5,644 nt of DNA. Origin: DUAL01 sp964452095 (GTDB taxonomy: Bacteria; Bacteroidota; Bacteroidia; Flavobacteriales; BACL11). The notes under the pieces were generated by a model, which saw only the letters and a program-made list of their open reading frames with translations, ran no database searches and was not told the DNA's origin. Positions 1 through 5,609 of the stretch are shown piece by piece (the first letter of the stretch is position 1; every line of letters starts with the position of its first letter). The DNA is taken from positions 1-5,644 of the forward strand of contig CAYVKX010000102.1 of assembly GCA_964452095.1 (NCBI GenBank), read 5' to 3'. Made by a program: the position numbers and the translations under genes.

Positions 1-471
1 TCTGGCGCTTTAGATGAACAACCTCATAAACTTGCAGATGCGGAAGAAAAAGCCAAAAAGCTTAAGGCACAAAAAGAAGCAAAGGAAGTGGCAAAAAAGA
101 AACTGAATGATGATATTTGCGCCCTTGCAAAGAAACATGATCAGTCAGTCGCAGGGATTAAATTGCGCCTTTCACAGATGAAGATGGTCCCTGTTGATAC
201 TCTTGATACAAGTCTTGAGAATGAACAGAAGATTGAAGAACTTAAAATGGAATTAAGAATAGTCGAGTCTTTGTATCAAGAGCTGCTGATGAAAGTTGAT
301 GATCTTACAGAGAAAGACCCGAATAAGTTCCAAGGGACCGTTGAAGATTTTAGTAAAGAACTTGGCATAAGTATGGATGAAGCTGCAGAAGTGTTGGTTC
401 GTCCGTCGAGTGTTAAAGAAGTTCCATTATATGTACCACAGGCGGAACTGATGGAAACAGCGGAATCTTAA
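1..471 (+). CDS. C-terminal part of an unrecognised Lys/Glu-rich, probably coiled-coil protein (5' end outside window)
   Basis: The frame is open from base 1 to the TAA at 469-471 and gives 156 residues. I do not recognise the family. The first 35 or so visible residues are rich in Lys, Glu and Ala (EEKAKKLKAQKEAKE), and residues about 75-100 look helical (EQKIEELKMELRIVESLYQE), so a coiled coil or long helix is likely. I see no signal peptide, membrane segment or catalytic motif. A GTG at 88 could serve as a start, but the AAGGA at 81-85 is only 2 nt away, too close for a normal ribosome binding site, and the residues before it have the same composition. I therefore treat the gene as truncated by the window edge. 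It lies outside repeat A and reads like resident DNA next to the module; nothing links its function to the other genes. Confidence 0.7.
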   Translation, partial: SGALDEQPHKLADAEEKAKKLKAQKEAKEVAKKKLNDDICALAKKHDQSVAGIKLRLSQMKMVPVDTLDTSLENEQKIEELKMELRIVESLYQELLMKVDDLTEKDPNKFQGTVEDFSKELGISMDEAAEVLVRPSSVKEVPLYVPQAELMETAES

Positions 472-489
472 AAAAAAGGAGAATCGAAA

Positions 490-514
490 GGGTCGGAGAG
501 AAAACCGCCAGATT
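490..514 (+). repeat. Inverted repeat A, left copy
   Basis: This 25-nt block matches the reverse complement of 5483-5508 at every base except one missing A in an A-run (four A here, five there). It has little internal symmetry, so the match is not a by-product of a shared hairpin. It starts 18 nt after the stop codon of the upstream gene and is the outermost shared block on the left. Confidence 0.8.
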
Positions 515-532
515 TTTGCCCTGAAATGTGGC

Positions 533-563
533 TGAATGTGTGCTTTTCCAGAAAGCGGACATT
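533..563 (+). repeat. Inverted repeat B, left copy (hairpin)
   Basis: This 31-nt block matches the reverse complement of 5299-5329 at 27 of 31 positions. It also folds on itself: arms 535-546 and 552-563 around the 5-nt loop TCCAG, with one T-G wobble at the sixth pair and one mismatch (540/558) at the seventh pair from the loop. The mismatch sits at the same stem position in the right copy. Confidence 0.7.
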
Positions 564-597
564 GGGATTTTTGAGATGCAGAACACCAACTTTCAAC

Positions 598-624
598 GAG
601 AAAAGCACGCTTTACTAGAAAGCG
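598..624 (+). repeat. Inverted repeat C, left copy
   Basis: This 27-nt block matches the reverse complement of 5137-5163 at 23 of 27 positions. All four differences fall in the 5-nt loop of the hairpin that the block forms. A 16-nt core (598-613 against 5148-5163) is identical. Confidence 0.7.
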
Positions 625-632
625 TGCCTTTC
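600..632 (+). other. Strong hairpin in the leader of the acyltransferase gene
   Basis: Arms 600-613 and 619-632 pair at 13 of 14 positions around the loop ACTAG. The inner nine pairs (GCACGCTTT with AAAGCGTGC) are perfect. No T-tract follows, so it is not a classical terminator. It overlaps repeat C and lies about 100 nt upstream of the chosen start of the acyltransferase, where it would be part of the mRNA leader if transcription begins further upstream. Confidence 0.6.
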
Positions 633-718
633 ATGGTCTGGATGGGAGGCTGGGGAAAACTGCCAGAGCAGTACAGAAATAATCATTGTGTACAGGATCA
701 TCAAACCTTAGCCTATAT

Positions 719-722
719 GGAG
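719..722 (+). promoter_or_regulatory. Ribosome binding site that decides the acyltransferase start
   Basis: GGAG at 719-722 lies 6 nt before the ATG at 729. The earlier in-frame ATG at 717 overlaps this site and has no purine-rich sequence in front of it, and the GTG at 528 would translate through repeats B and C. Confidence 0.55.
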
Positions 723-728
723 AAACAT

Positions 729-1511
729 ATGATTGAGAGCGTTGTAAACCAACTTGCGGATGATTGGCGTTCTGTTGGAGTAACAAGTGGTGATACCTTG
801 TTAGTGCATAGCAATCTTTTTCGAACCATGGCTAGATCTGTTAAACTATGTAGTAATTTCAAAGTTGAAAACATTATAGAAAGCCTCTTGATGGCACTTG
901 GGAGTTCTGGTACATTACTCTTACCTTTGTTTAATTTTGATTTTCCAAACGGTATCACCTTTGATATCCGCAATTCACCAAGTCAAATGGGGATACTTAC
1001 AGAAGCAGGACGTTTCTGGCCCGGGGCTGTTCGTACAGGACATCCAATTTATTCATTTGCTGTTATTGGAAAAAACAGTGATACGTTTCGTGGGTTGAAA
1101 AATTTTAGTGGGTATGGTTCAGACTCACCTTTTGGTGTTTTACATCGTCTCAATGGAAAAATTGGTGTGATCGATCTGCCTGATCAAAACAGCATGACTT
1201 TTTATCATTATGTTGAAGAGAGCCTAAATGCGCCATATCGTTACCATAAACAATTTACAGGTCAATATGTCGATGAGGATGGTGTAGAGTCCACACAGAC
1301 ATTTGGCTTGTTTGTTCGTGATCTTAAAGCAGGAGTTCTTACGAAACTTGATCCAATGGGTGAAATTCTATGGGAAAAAAAACTTTATACAGGTTTTCGA
1401 CCATATGATGCCTGTGGTATGAGAGTGATCTCGGCACAAAATTTATTTGAAGAAGTTGCTTCTGTATTAACCAATGGTAATGCTGAAGGATTGTTGTATG
1501 ATATTAAGTAA
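729..1511 (+). CDS. AAC(3)-family N-acyltransferase (Antibiotic_NAT fold), probably acting on an amino sugar
   Basis: The product has 260 residues from ATG 729, the usual size for AAC(3)-type acetyltransferases. These enzymes move an acyl group, normally from acetyl-CoA, to an amine. Visible family motifs are GDTLLVHSNL (21-30), GTLLLPLFNFDF (61-72), SPSQMGILTEAGR (83-95), RTGHPIYSFAVIGK (102-115), a GSDSPFG segment (130-136), and MTFYHYVEESLNAPYR (156-171), with the expected His160 and Glu163/Glu164. The frame is open back to GTG 528, but those 67 residues cover repeats B and C and precede the point where the family normally begins, about 18 residues before the GV-x-x-GDT motif. The last 14 nt overlap the next gene. 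Homologues in polysaccharide loci are not drug-resistance enzymes. With a carrier protein and ligase nearby, a donor other than acetyl-CoA, such as an acyl-ACP, and an amino-sugar acceptor are my inference. No signal peptide is seen, so it should be cytoplasmic. Confidence 0.85.
   Translation: MIESVVNQLADDWRSVGVTSGDTLLVHSNLFRTMARSVKLCSNFKVENIIESLLMALGSSGTLLLPLFNFDFPNGITFDIRNSPSQMGILTEAGRFWPGAVRTGHPIYSFAVIGKNSDTFRGLKNFSGYGSDSPFGVLHRLNGKIGVIDLPDQNSMTFYHYVEESLNAPYRYHKQFTGQYVDEDGVESTQTFGLFVRDLKAGVLTKLDPMGEILWEKKLYTGFRPYDACGMRVISAQNLFEEVASVLTNGNAEGLLYDIK
1486..1490 (+). promoter_or_regulatory. Ribosome binding site for the DUF4910 gene
   Basis: AAGGA, inside the end of the acyltransferase gene, lies 7 nt before the ATG at 1498. 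It supports that start over the in-frame ATGs at 1474 and 1480, which have no such site. Confidence 0.6.
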
Positions 1512-2829
1512 AAAATTTTTCGAGAATTCATACATAAATCATATAACAGGAGAGTTTAGTTACAACTTGGCCTGTGAACTTTTTCCTATTTGTAGAAGTC
1601 TTACTGGTCCAGGAGTTCGTGAGACACTATCACATATTAAAAAACATTTACCAGATCTAAAAACACATGAAATACCATCTGGTACGCATGTATTTGATTG
1701 GACCGTACCAAATGAATGGATAATACGAGATGCTTATATTAAAGATAAATCAGGCCATAAAATTGTCGATTTTAATGTAAACAACCTGCATGTAGTTGGT
1801 TATTCGGAACCGGTTGATCAGTGGATAAACTTGGAAGAACTTAATAAGCATCTCTTCTCCTTGGCAGACCAGCCAGATGCAATTCCTTATATCACATCGT
1901 ACTACAAAAGATTCTGGGGCTTTTGTCTAAGTTATGAACAACACAAAACATTGAAACCAGGTTCTTATCATGTTGTTATTGACTCTGAACTGAAACCTGG
2001 GGTTTTGAATTATGCTGATCTTGTTCTTCCGGGAAATAGTAAAGAGGAGGTGCTAATATCGACTTATATTTGCCATCCATCCATGGCAAATAATGAGTTG
2101 TCAGGGATAGTTGTGACCACAGCATTGGCTCGTTGGTTGATGTCGATAAAAAATTATCAATATACATATAGATTTGTATTTATTCCTGAGACTATTGGAT
2201 CAATAGTATATCTAAATGCTAACCTTGATTATCTAAAGCAACATGTTATTGCAGGGTTTAATGTAACGTGCATAGGTGATGACAGATGTTTTTCGTATCT
2301 TCCTTCACGAAATGGTAATACACTGTCAGATCAAGTAGCATTACATGTTCTCAAGCATATTGATCCCAAATATAAGCGATATACCTGGTTAGATCGTGGT
2401 AGTGATGAACGTCAGTATTGTGCTCCCGGAATAGACTTGCCAATTGCCACAATAATGAGAAGTAAATATGGTCAATATCCTGAATATCACACTTCCTTAG
2501 ACAACTTAAATGTGATTACTCCTGATGGGTTAGGAGGAGGATTAAAAGCATTGTGTCAAGCTATTAGCATAATAGAAAACAATGTTTTATTGAAAGCGTC
2601 TGTACTTGGCGAACCTCAGCTTGGCAAACGAGGGCTTTACCCTAACATAAGTACAAAAGATGCCAATTCACAAGTTAGAACAATGATGAATTTTATATCA
2701 TACTGTGATGGCAATCATTCTCTGCTGGATATTGCAAATATAATTGAAGTTCCAGCATTAGATTTAATTGATGTATTAAAGCCACTAGTTGCCAAAGATT
2801 TGATAAAAATATCTCACCAAAAACAATGA
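1498..2829 (+). CDS. DUF4910 aminopeptidase-like (M28-type fold) protein with C-terminal winged helix
   Basis: The product has 443 residues and is a clear full-length member of the family with DUF2172, DUF4910 and a C-terminal winged helix. Diagnostic stretches are ELFPICRSLTGPGVRETL (27-44), DWTVPNEWIIRDAYI (67-81), HPSMANNELSG (193-203), PETIGSIVYL (230-239), SDERQY (302-307) and YHTSLDNL (330-337). By analogy with M28 zinc peptidases, His193, Glu200, Glu231, Asp303 and His331 are candidate metal or catalytic residues; I cannot assign them firmly. Residues about 388-440 look like the helix-turn-helix tail. There is no signal peptide, so it is probably cytoplasmic. The family is common in surface-polysaccharide loci and is often labelled a polysaccharide biosynthesis protein, but its reaction is not established. 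It overlaps the acyltransferase by 14 nt and is probably translationally coupled to it, which suggests a shared pathway, perhaps an amide-forming or amide-cleaving step (inference). ATG 1498 is preferred over ATG 1474 because of the AAGGA site. Confidence 0.88.
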   Translation: MILSKKFFENSYINHITGEFSYNLACELFPICRSLTGPGVRETLSHIKKHLPDLKTHEIPSGTHVFDWTVPNEWIIRDAYIKDKSGHKIVDFNVNNLHVVGYSEPVDQWINLEELNKHLFSLADQPDAIPYITSYYKRFWGFCLSYEQHKTLKPGSYHVVIDSELKPGVLNYADLVLPGNSKEEVLISTYICHPSMANNELSGIVVTTALARWLMSIKNYQYTYRFVFIPETIGSIVYLNANLDYLKQHVIAGFNVTCIGDDRCFSYLPSRNGNTLSDQVALHVLKHIDPKYKRYTWLDRGSDERQYCAPGIDLPIATIMRSKYGQYPEYHTSLDNLNVITPDGLGGGLKALCQAISIIENNVLLKASVLGEPQLGKRGLYPNISTKDANSQVRTMMNFISYCDGNHSLLDIANIIEVPALDLIDVLKPLVAKDLIKISHQKQ

Positions 2830-2841
2830 TAGCTGTGAAAC
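2830..2841. other. 12-bp gap between convergent operons
   Basis: Only 12 bp separate the TGA of the DUF4910 gene from the TAA of the ligase gene on the other strand. There is no hairpin with a T-tract in or beside the gap, so each operon's transcript probably runs into the other. Confidence 0.7.
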
Positions 2842-4140
2842 TTATAACTTTTTAAATCTGTGCCCAATAGTGATAACTCCAAAAACAATTTTTTGGGGCC
2901 GCATGTGGGAAGGAAGATTTTTCTTGAAATATTTAGCTAAAACGGTACGGTCAAGATAGTTATTATCTTCTAGCTGGATCGTCATTTCAACATGGTTCCC
3001 GGTAATAGGGTTTGGTTTTGCAACTACCTTTGCGTGAATAATACCAGGGTACTCCAAAGCTACACGTTCTACCTCAGAAGCCATAAATTTAAGCCCACCA
3101 ACATTGATTTCCTCAGAATCACGGCCTATAACCTCAATAAGCTCTCCCTTGGATCGAACAACATCTTTTGTGTTATACCATCCTTCAGAGTCGAATGGGG
3201 TCTCAGCATTAAGATAACCTAACATGCGGTTATGACTTTTAATATAGAGCACCGAGTCTACTATCTTTGTTTCAACACCTTCACCACCTATACGCATATA
3301 AAGGCTGTCCCGATTTTCACTTTTTACTCGTACAATACCAAGTTCTGACATGCCAAAGGTTTGTCGAAAATCAACATTTGGCAGTAATTTACATAGTTTA
3401 GTTAATGTTGTTTGGTCCATACGTTCTGTTCCATACGTAATAATTTTAAGAGAGTTAGGTATCATATCTGGAATACATCCACTTAATAGTAGCATTCTCA
3501 GAAAGGTTGGCGTTGTTGGAAGTAGTTCTATCTCATACTCTTTGCAGATGTTGAGCACATTTCCCACAGTCCGTTGTGAGCAAGAGACAATGGTTCCTTT
3601 ATTGTAAAGCGTATGTAACAGGGTGTTGAGTCCTCCGATGTGATCAAAAAGCAAAAAATTTAATGTTTTTAGTGTTGGGCGTGGTGTTTTGAATCTTTTT
3701 ATAAACAGCGTTAAATCATGTAAAATTGCTTTTGGTCGTCCTGTTGTACCAGTCGAAAAAAGCACTAATCCAGGTTTGTTGTCTTGGCGTAAGATATTAA
3801 GAAGTTTATGGTCATACTGGAGTTCACGAATTCGTTTAATACTGGTTCCCTCAATAACAACATCAACTCCGGCACTTTCGAAAAAATAATCATGGTCGTG
3901 ACTTGTTTCAACTGTTAATGGGACAAGAACCGTGTTCAAATCAATCAACCTGAGAAGGGTTGATATAGTTGTTGGCTCAAAATCACCAATCAACGCTACA
4001 ACATCTCCAGCCATAATAGTAGATAGATCTACACTCATTGAGGTGACGATATCATTGAAAAAAATTTCATCGTCCTCTCGAATCATAAATGGTCTATTTA
4101 AATGTTCCCAGCGATTTTTAAGCGTAGATAAAACACTCAT
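2842..4140 (-). CDS. AMP-dependent acyl ligase (ANL superfamily), probable acyl-ACP loading enzyme
   Basis: The product has 432 residues, shorter than the usual 500-550, mostly through a short N-terminal domain. Adenylation motifs appear in order: P-loop LFSTGTTGRPKA (127-138), FDHIGG (165-170), YGTE (236-239), TFGMSE (261-266), GWYNTKD (320-326, Asp326 for the ATP ribose), and the hinge GRDSEEINVGGLK (339-351, with Arg340 and Lys351). The C-terminal subdomain is therefore present. The last motif, normally with Gly-Lys, reads IGHRFKKL (425-432), so the adenylation lysine must be Lys430 or Lys431 if it is conserved at all. The enzyme would form an acyl-AMP and pass the acyl group to a thiol. 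The carrier protein encoded two genes upstream is the natural acceptor (inference); CoA is the alternative. The substrate cannot be read from the sequence, though the short N-terminal domain hints at a small acid. The gene starts 3 nt after the SDR stop and is the last of its operon. Confidence 0.87.
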   Translation of the reverse strand: MSVLSTLKNRWEHLNRPFMIREDDEIFFNDIVTSMSVDLSTIMAGDVVALIGDFEPTTISTLLRLIDLNTVLVPLTVETSHDHDYFFESAGVDVVIEGTSIKRIRELQYDHKLLNILRQDNKPGLVLFSTGTTGRPKAILHDLTLFIKRFKTPRPTLKTLNFLLFDHIGGLNTLLHTLYNKGTIVSCSQRTVGNVLNICKEYEIELLPTTPTFLRMLLLSGCIPDMIPNSLKIITYGTERMDQTTLTKLCKLLPNVDFRQTFGMSELGIVRVKSENRDSLYMRIGGEGVETKIVDSVLYIKSHNRMLGYLNAETPFDSEGWYNTKDVVRSKGELIEVIGRDSEEINVGGLKFMASEVERVALEYPGIIHAKVVAKPNPITGNHVEMTIQLEDNNYLDRTVLAKYFKKNLPSHMRPQKIVFGVITIGHRFKKL

Positions 4141-4143
4141 TGA

Positions 4144-4818
4144 TTAAACTCCTCCTACGTGGAACACCTGACCAGATATATGTTTTAAGTTTTCCGACAA
4201 AAGCATATCTACGACATTTACAACGTCTGTTGGGTATAAAGTTTTTGTGAAAATTTGCTGATCAGTAATTTTATTAATCTGTTGTTCGGTCACACCTGTT
4301 AGCAAATCAGTTTTGATAGGACCTGGTGCAATACAGTTGGCGGTAATACCAAAATCTGCTATTTCCCTTGCAAAAGATCTTGTAAAACCCTCAACACCAG
4401 CTTTTGATGCAACATAAATGGATTCTCCTTTTAAGCCAAGTGCGACAGCAATTGTAGAAAAATTTATAATACGTCCACCCCCTGTGCTCATAATCAAAGG
4501 TGCAAACAACTGATTTGAAAATATTGTACCAAGAAGGTTGGTTTCGATAAGGTGACGAGATACTTTTTCTGGTGTCATGACAGCCAAATTCATGGAAGCA
4601 ATACCAGCGGCATGAATAAATGCAAAAACTTTCTTTTTCTCTTTTTTGATGGCAGACACAACTGTTTTAACCGACTTGTAATTGGAAACATCACAACAAT
4701 AAATACCTTGTGAGACATCGTCTTGCCGCGCCAAACCGTACACCTCTCTTCCCTGGGCAACAAGATGGTCTTTAATTGCCTTGCCAAGTCCACGCGAAGC
4801 ACCAGAAACAATAATCAT
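4144..4818 (-). CDS. Short-chain dehydrogenase/reductase, 3-oxoacyl-ACP reductase (FabG)-like
   Basis: The product has 224 residues with all classical SDR signatures: the cofactor motif SGASRGLG (5-12), Asp43 of the adenine pocket, HAAG (69-72, the NAG motif), the Asn94 region, Ser121, and YVASK with catalytic Tyr135 and Lys139, followed by PGPIKT (165-170). The tail GQVFHVGG resembles the FabG C-terminus. It is about 20 residues shorter than typical FabG, partly because the loop after the first Rossmann strands is short. The family reduces carbonyls or oxidises alcohols with NAD(P)H. Arg9 in the glycine motif hints at NADPH. Sitting between a carrier protein and an acyl ligase, it most plausibly reduces a 3-oxoacyl group on the carrier (inference); a sugar or polyol oxidoreductase remains possible. 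The start ATG overlaps the carrier-protein stop as ATGA, a clear case of translational coupling. Confidence 0.87.
   Translation of the reverse strand: MIIVSGASRGLGKAIKDHLVAQGREVYGLARQDDVSQGIYCCDVSNYKSVKTVVSAIKKEKKKVFAFIHAAGIASMNLAVMTPEKVSRHLIETNLLGTIFSNQLFAPLIMSTGGGRIINFSTIAVALGLKGESIYVASKAGVEGFTRSFAREIADFGITANCIAPGPIKTDLLTGVTEQQINKITDQQIFTKTLYPTDVVNVVDMLLSENLKHISGQVFHVGGV
4149..4156 (-). promoter_or_regulatory. Strong ribosome binding site for the ligase gene
   Basis: On the minus strand AGGAGGAG lies 8 nt before the ATG at 4140, within the last codons of the SDR gene. The ligase can therefore be initiated independently as well as by coupling. Confidence 0.7.
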
Positions 4819-5081
4819 GCGCTTTTTCTCTGATTTTCAAACTCTTCAGCCAATGCACCAATAGTACGAAACATACTACGTGTTCTTGACATTGCCGCTT
4901 CAGAAGTCCAATCAAACTCAAAACTTTGTTCTTCAGCTGTTTCAGCAAGCTTAAGACAGAGACTCACTAAGCTCATTGAATCGAGGATACTACTTCCACC
5001 GATGAGTTCTGAATCTTTATTAAGCGTTATATCAGGATCATCCAATATTAATTTAATTTCTTTAATGATATATTCTTCCAC
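4815..5081 (-). CDS. Stand-alone acyl carrier protein
   Basis: This 88-residue acidic protein has the size and helical pattern of an acyl carrier protein. The attachment site is ILDSMSLVSL, where Asp34-Ser35 matches the conserved Asp-Ser that receives 4'-phosphopantetheine, followed by hydrophobic helix II. The downstream part (EFDWTSEAAM) departs from housekeeping AcpP, which indicates a specialised carrier. Translation starts at GTG 5081, supported by AGGAG 6 nt upstream; no ATG fits better. It is the first gene of the minus-strand operon, overlaps the SDR by 4 nt, and is presumably loaded by the ligase encoded downstream. No phosphopantetheinyl transferase or ketosynthase is present here, so activation and any chain extension must rely on other loci. 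Confidence 0.85.
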   Translation of the reverse strand: MEEYIIKEIKLILDDPDITLNKDSELIGGSSILDSMSLVSLCLKLAETAEEQSFEFDWTSEAAMSRTRSMFRTIGALAEEFENQRKSA

Positions 5082-5087
5082 AACGAT

Positions 5088-5092
5088 CTCCT
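5088..5092 (-). promoter_or_regulatory. Ribosome binding site for the acyl carrier protein gene
   Basis: AGGAG on the minus strand, 6 nt before the GTG start at 5081, is the main argument for this non-ATG start. Confidence 0.65.
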
Positions 5093-5119
5093 ACTATTAA
5101 ACGTGGCACAAATAAATAT

Positions 5120-5148
5120 GTTACACAACAAATACCCGCTTTTGACAA
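5120..5148 (-). promoter_or_regulatory. Candidate sigma-70-type promoter of the ACP-SDR-ligase operon
   Basis: On the minus strand TTGTCA (5148-5143) and TGTAAC (5125-5120) are separated by 17 nt, with five and four of six matches to the -35 and -10 consensus. They lie about 40 nt upstream of the carrier-protein start. The -35 element overlaps the loop and inner arm of the hairpin in repeat C'. The call rests on pattern and position alone. Confidence 0.4.
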
Positions 5149-5163
5149 AAGCGTGCTTTTCTC
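5137..5163 (-). repeat. Inverted repeat C', right copy (hairpin)
   Basis: This is the right partner of 598-624. Its own hairpin pairs CGCTTTT (5137-5143) with AAAAGCG (5147-5153) perfectly around GAC. The stem bases are the same as in the left copy; only loop bases differ. It contains the candidate -35 element of the carrier-protein operon. Confidence 0.7.
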
Positions 5164-5482
5164 AGTATGTCATAAACCAATAATACAAAAGAATATTTTC
5201 AATCTTTCAACGGTTCAAATTTTGTGAAATGCACGCATTCACATCTGAAACCACCAAAACCATGCGTTCCAACGAACACATCACACCAACGATTGTTGAA
5301 TGTCCGCTTTCGTCAAAAGCGCACATTCACTTTTTCATCCAACACATTGACATGGAAGCAATTTCTGAGGTCTCTTGCAAGGTATTTTGACATGGATGTG
5401 TGATTTTATTGCCTCAGGGATGGAAGCACACCAACAAATCAAGGAGTTCTTGTGATAAATGCCCCTTCATGCAAACGATCCT
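5164..5482. other. Noncoding right border
   Basis: I find no credible gene here on either strand. It contains repeat B', an imperfect hairpin at 5224-5242 (GTGAAATG with CATTCAC), and two direct copies of TTGACATGGA at 5347-5356 and 5387-5396. ATGGAAGCA occurs at 5352-5360 and 5420-5428. Relative to the left border this stretch adds about 100 nt between C' and B' and about 135 nt between B' and A'. Confidence 0.5.
5299..5329 (-). repeat. Inverted repeat B', right copy (strong hairpin)
   Basis: This is the right partner of 533-563, with 27 of 31 positions identical when inverted. It forms the strongest border hairpin: arms 5297-5310 and 5316-5329 pair at 13 of 14 positions around the loop CGTCA, with the single C-C mismatch (5304/5322) at the seventh pair from the loop. 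Confidence 0.7.
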
Positions 5483-5508
5483 AATCTGGCGGTTTTTCTC
5501 TCCGACCC
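5483..5508 (-). repeat. Inverted repeat A', right copy
   Basis: This 26-nt block is the inverted partner of 490-514 and differs only by one extra base in a homopolymer run. It is the outermost shared block on the right; past 5508 the sequences diverge (TCCTGTTAGG here, with no counterpart on the left). Confidence 0.8.
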
Positions 5509-5565
5509 TCCTGTTAGGCCATACACTACCGTCTTACCCACCATTTCCAAAAACAGAAGCGACAC

Positions 5566-5609
5566 GGCACAGTTCCCCAACTAATGGGTATTAGTTGGGG
5601 AACTGTGCC
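5566..5609. terminator. Perfect 20-bp-stem palindrome, possible bidirectional terminator
   Basis: Arms 5566-5585 and 5590-5609 are exact reverse complements around the loop GGGT. No T-run follows directly on the plus strand; on the minus strand TTTTT occurs about 10 nt beyond the stem. That makes an intrinsic terminator possible but atypical. A structured insertion-sequence end or a protein-binding palindrome are alternatives. A short reading frame ends inside the stem from each side (TAA at 5582-5584 on plus, at 5593-5591 on minus). Confidence 0.5.

Larger units (their letters stand above)
490..5508. mobile_element. Putative five-gene cassette bounded by nested inverted repeats
   Basis: Three blocks in the left border (A 490-514, B 533-563, C 598-624) recur in the right border in mirrored order and inverted orientation (C' 5137-5163, B' 5299-5329, A' 5483-5508). 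All five module genes lie between them. The match is seen directly; calling it a mobile unit is inference. No transposase or recombinase is encoded inside, no target-site duplication is visible just outside A and A', and block spacing differs (18 and 34 nt on the left, 153 and 135 nt on the right). Two opposed copies of a dispersed intergenic repeat are an alternative explanation. Confidence 0.35.

Noticed and set aside
636..656. G-rich run as a possible G-quadruplex
   Set aside because: The G-tracts are mostly two or three bases and irregular, so only a weak two-layer structure would form.
713..1098. Frames of 86 and 66 codons overlapping the acyltransferase
   Set aside because: They overlap a clear family member in other frames and show no domain or start signal.
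729..1511. Aminoglycoside resistance gene
   Set aside because: The fold is that of AAC(3), but the neighbours (carrier protein, acyl ligase, SDR, DUF4910) point to glycan acylation, and no resistance specificity can be read from the sequence.
3350..4147. Plus-strand frames of 85, 66 and 71 codons opposite the ligase
   Set aside because: They are antisense to conserved adenylation motifs and have no family resemblance.
4590..4811. 73-codon minus-strand frame within the SDR gene
   Set aside because: It is a shifted frame of the SDR, whose cofactor and YxxxK motifs establish the coding frame.
490..5508. CRISPR array or tRNA gene in the borders
   Set aside because: There are no regularly spaced direct repeats, and no cloverleaf or tRNA T-loop signature was seen on either strand.
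5459..5519. GTTAGGC at 5513-5519 resembling the 3' core of an integron attC site
   Set aside because: No matching RYYYAAC core lies at attC distance upstream, no paired L'/L'' boxes are seen, the repeats at the two borders are inverted rather than direct, and no integrase is present.
5400..5594. 64-codon plus-strand frame in the right border
   Set aside because: It has no ribosome binding site, a composition unlike the neighbouring genes, and runs through repeat A' and the palindrome.
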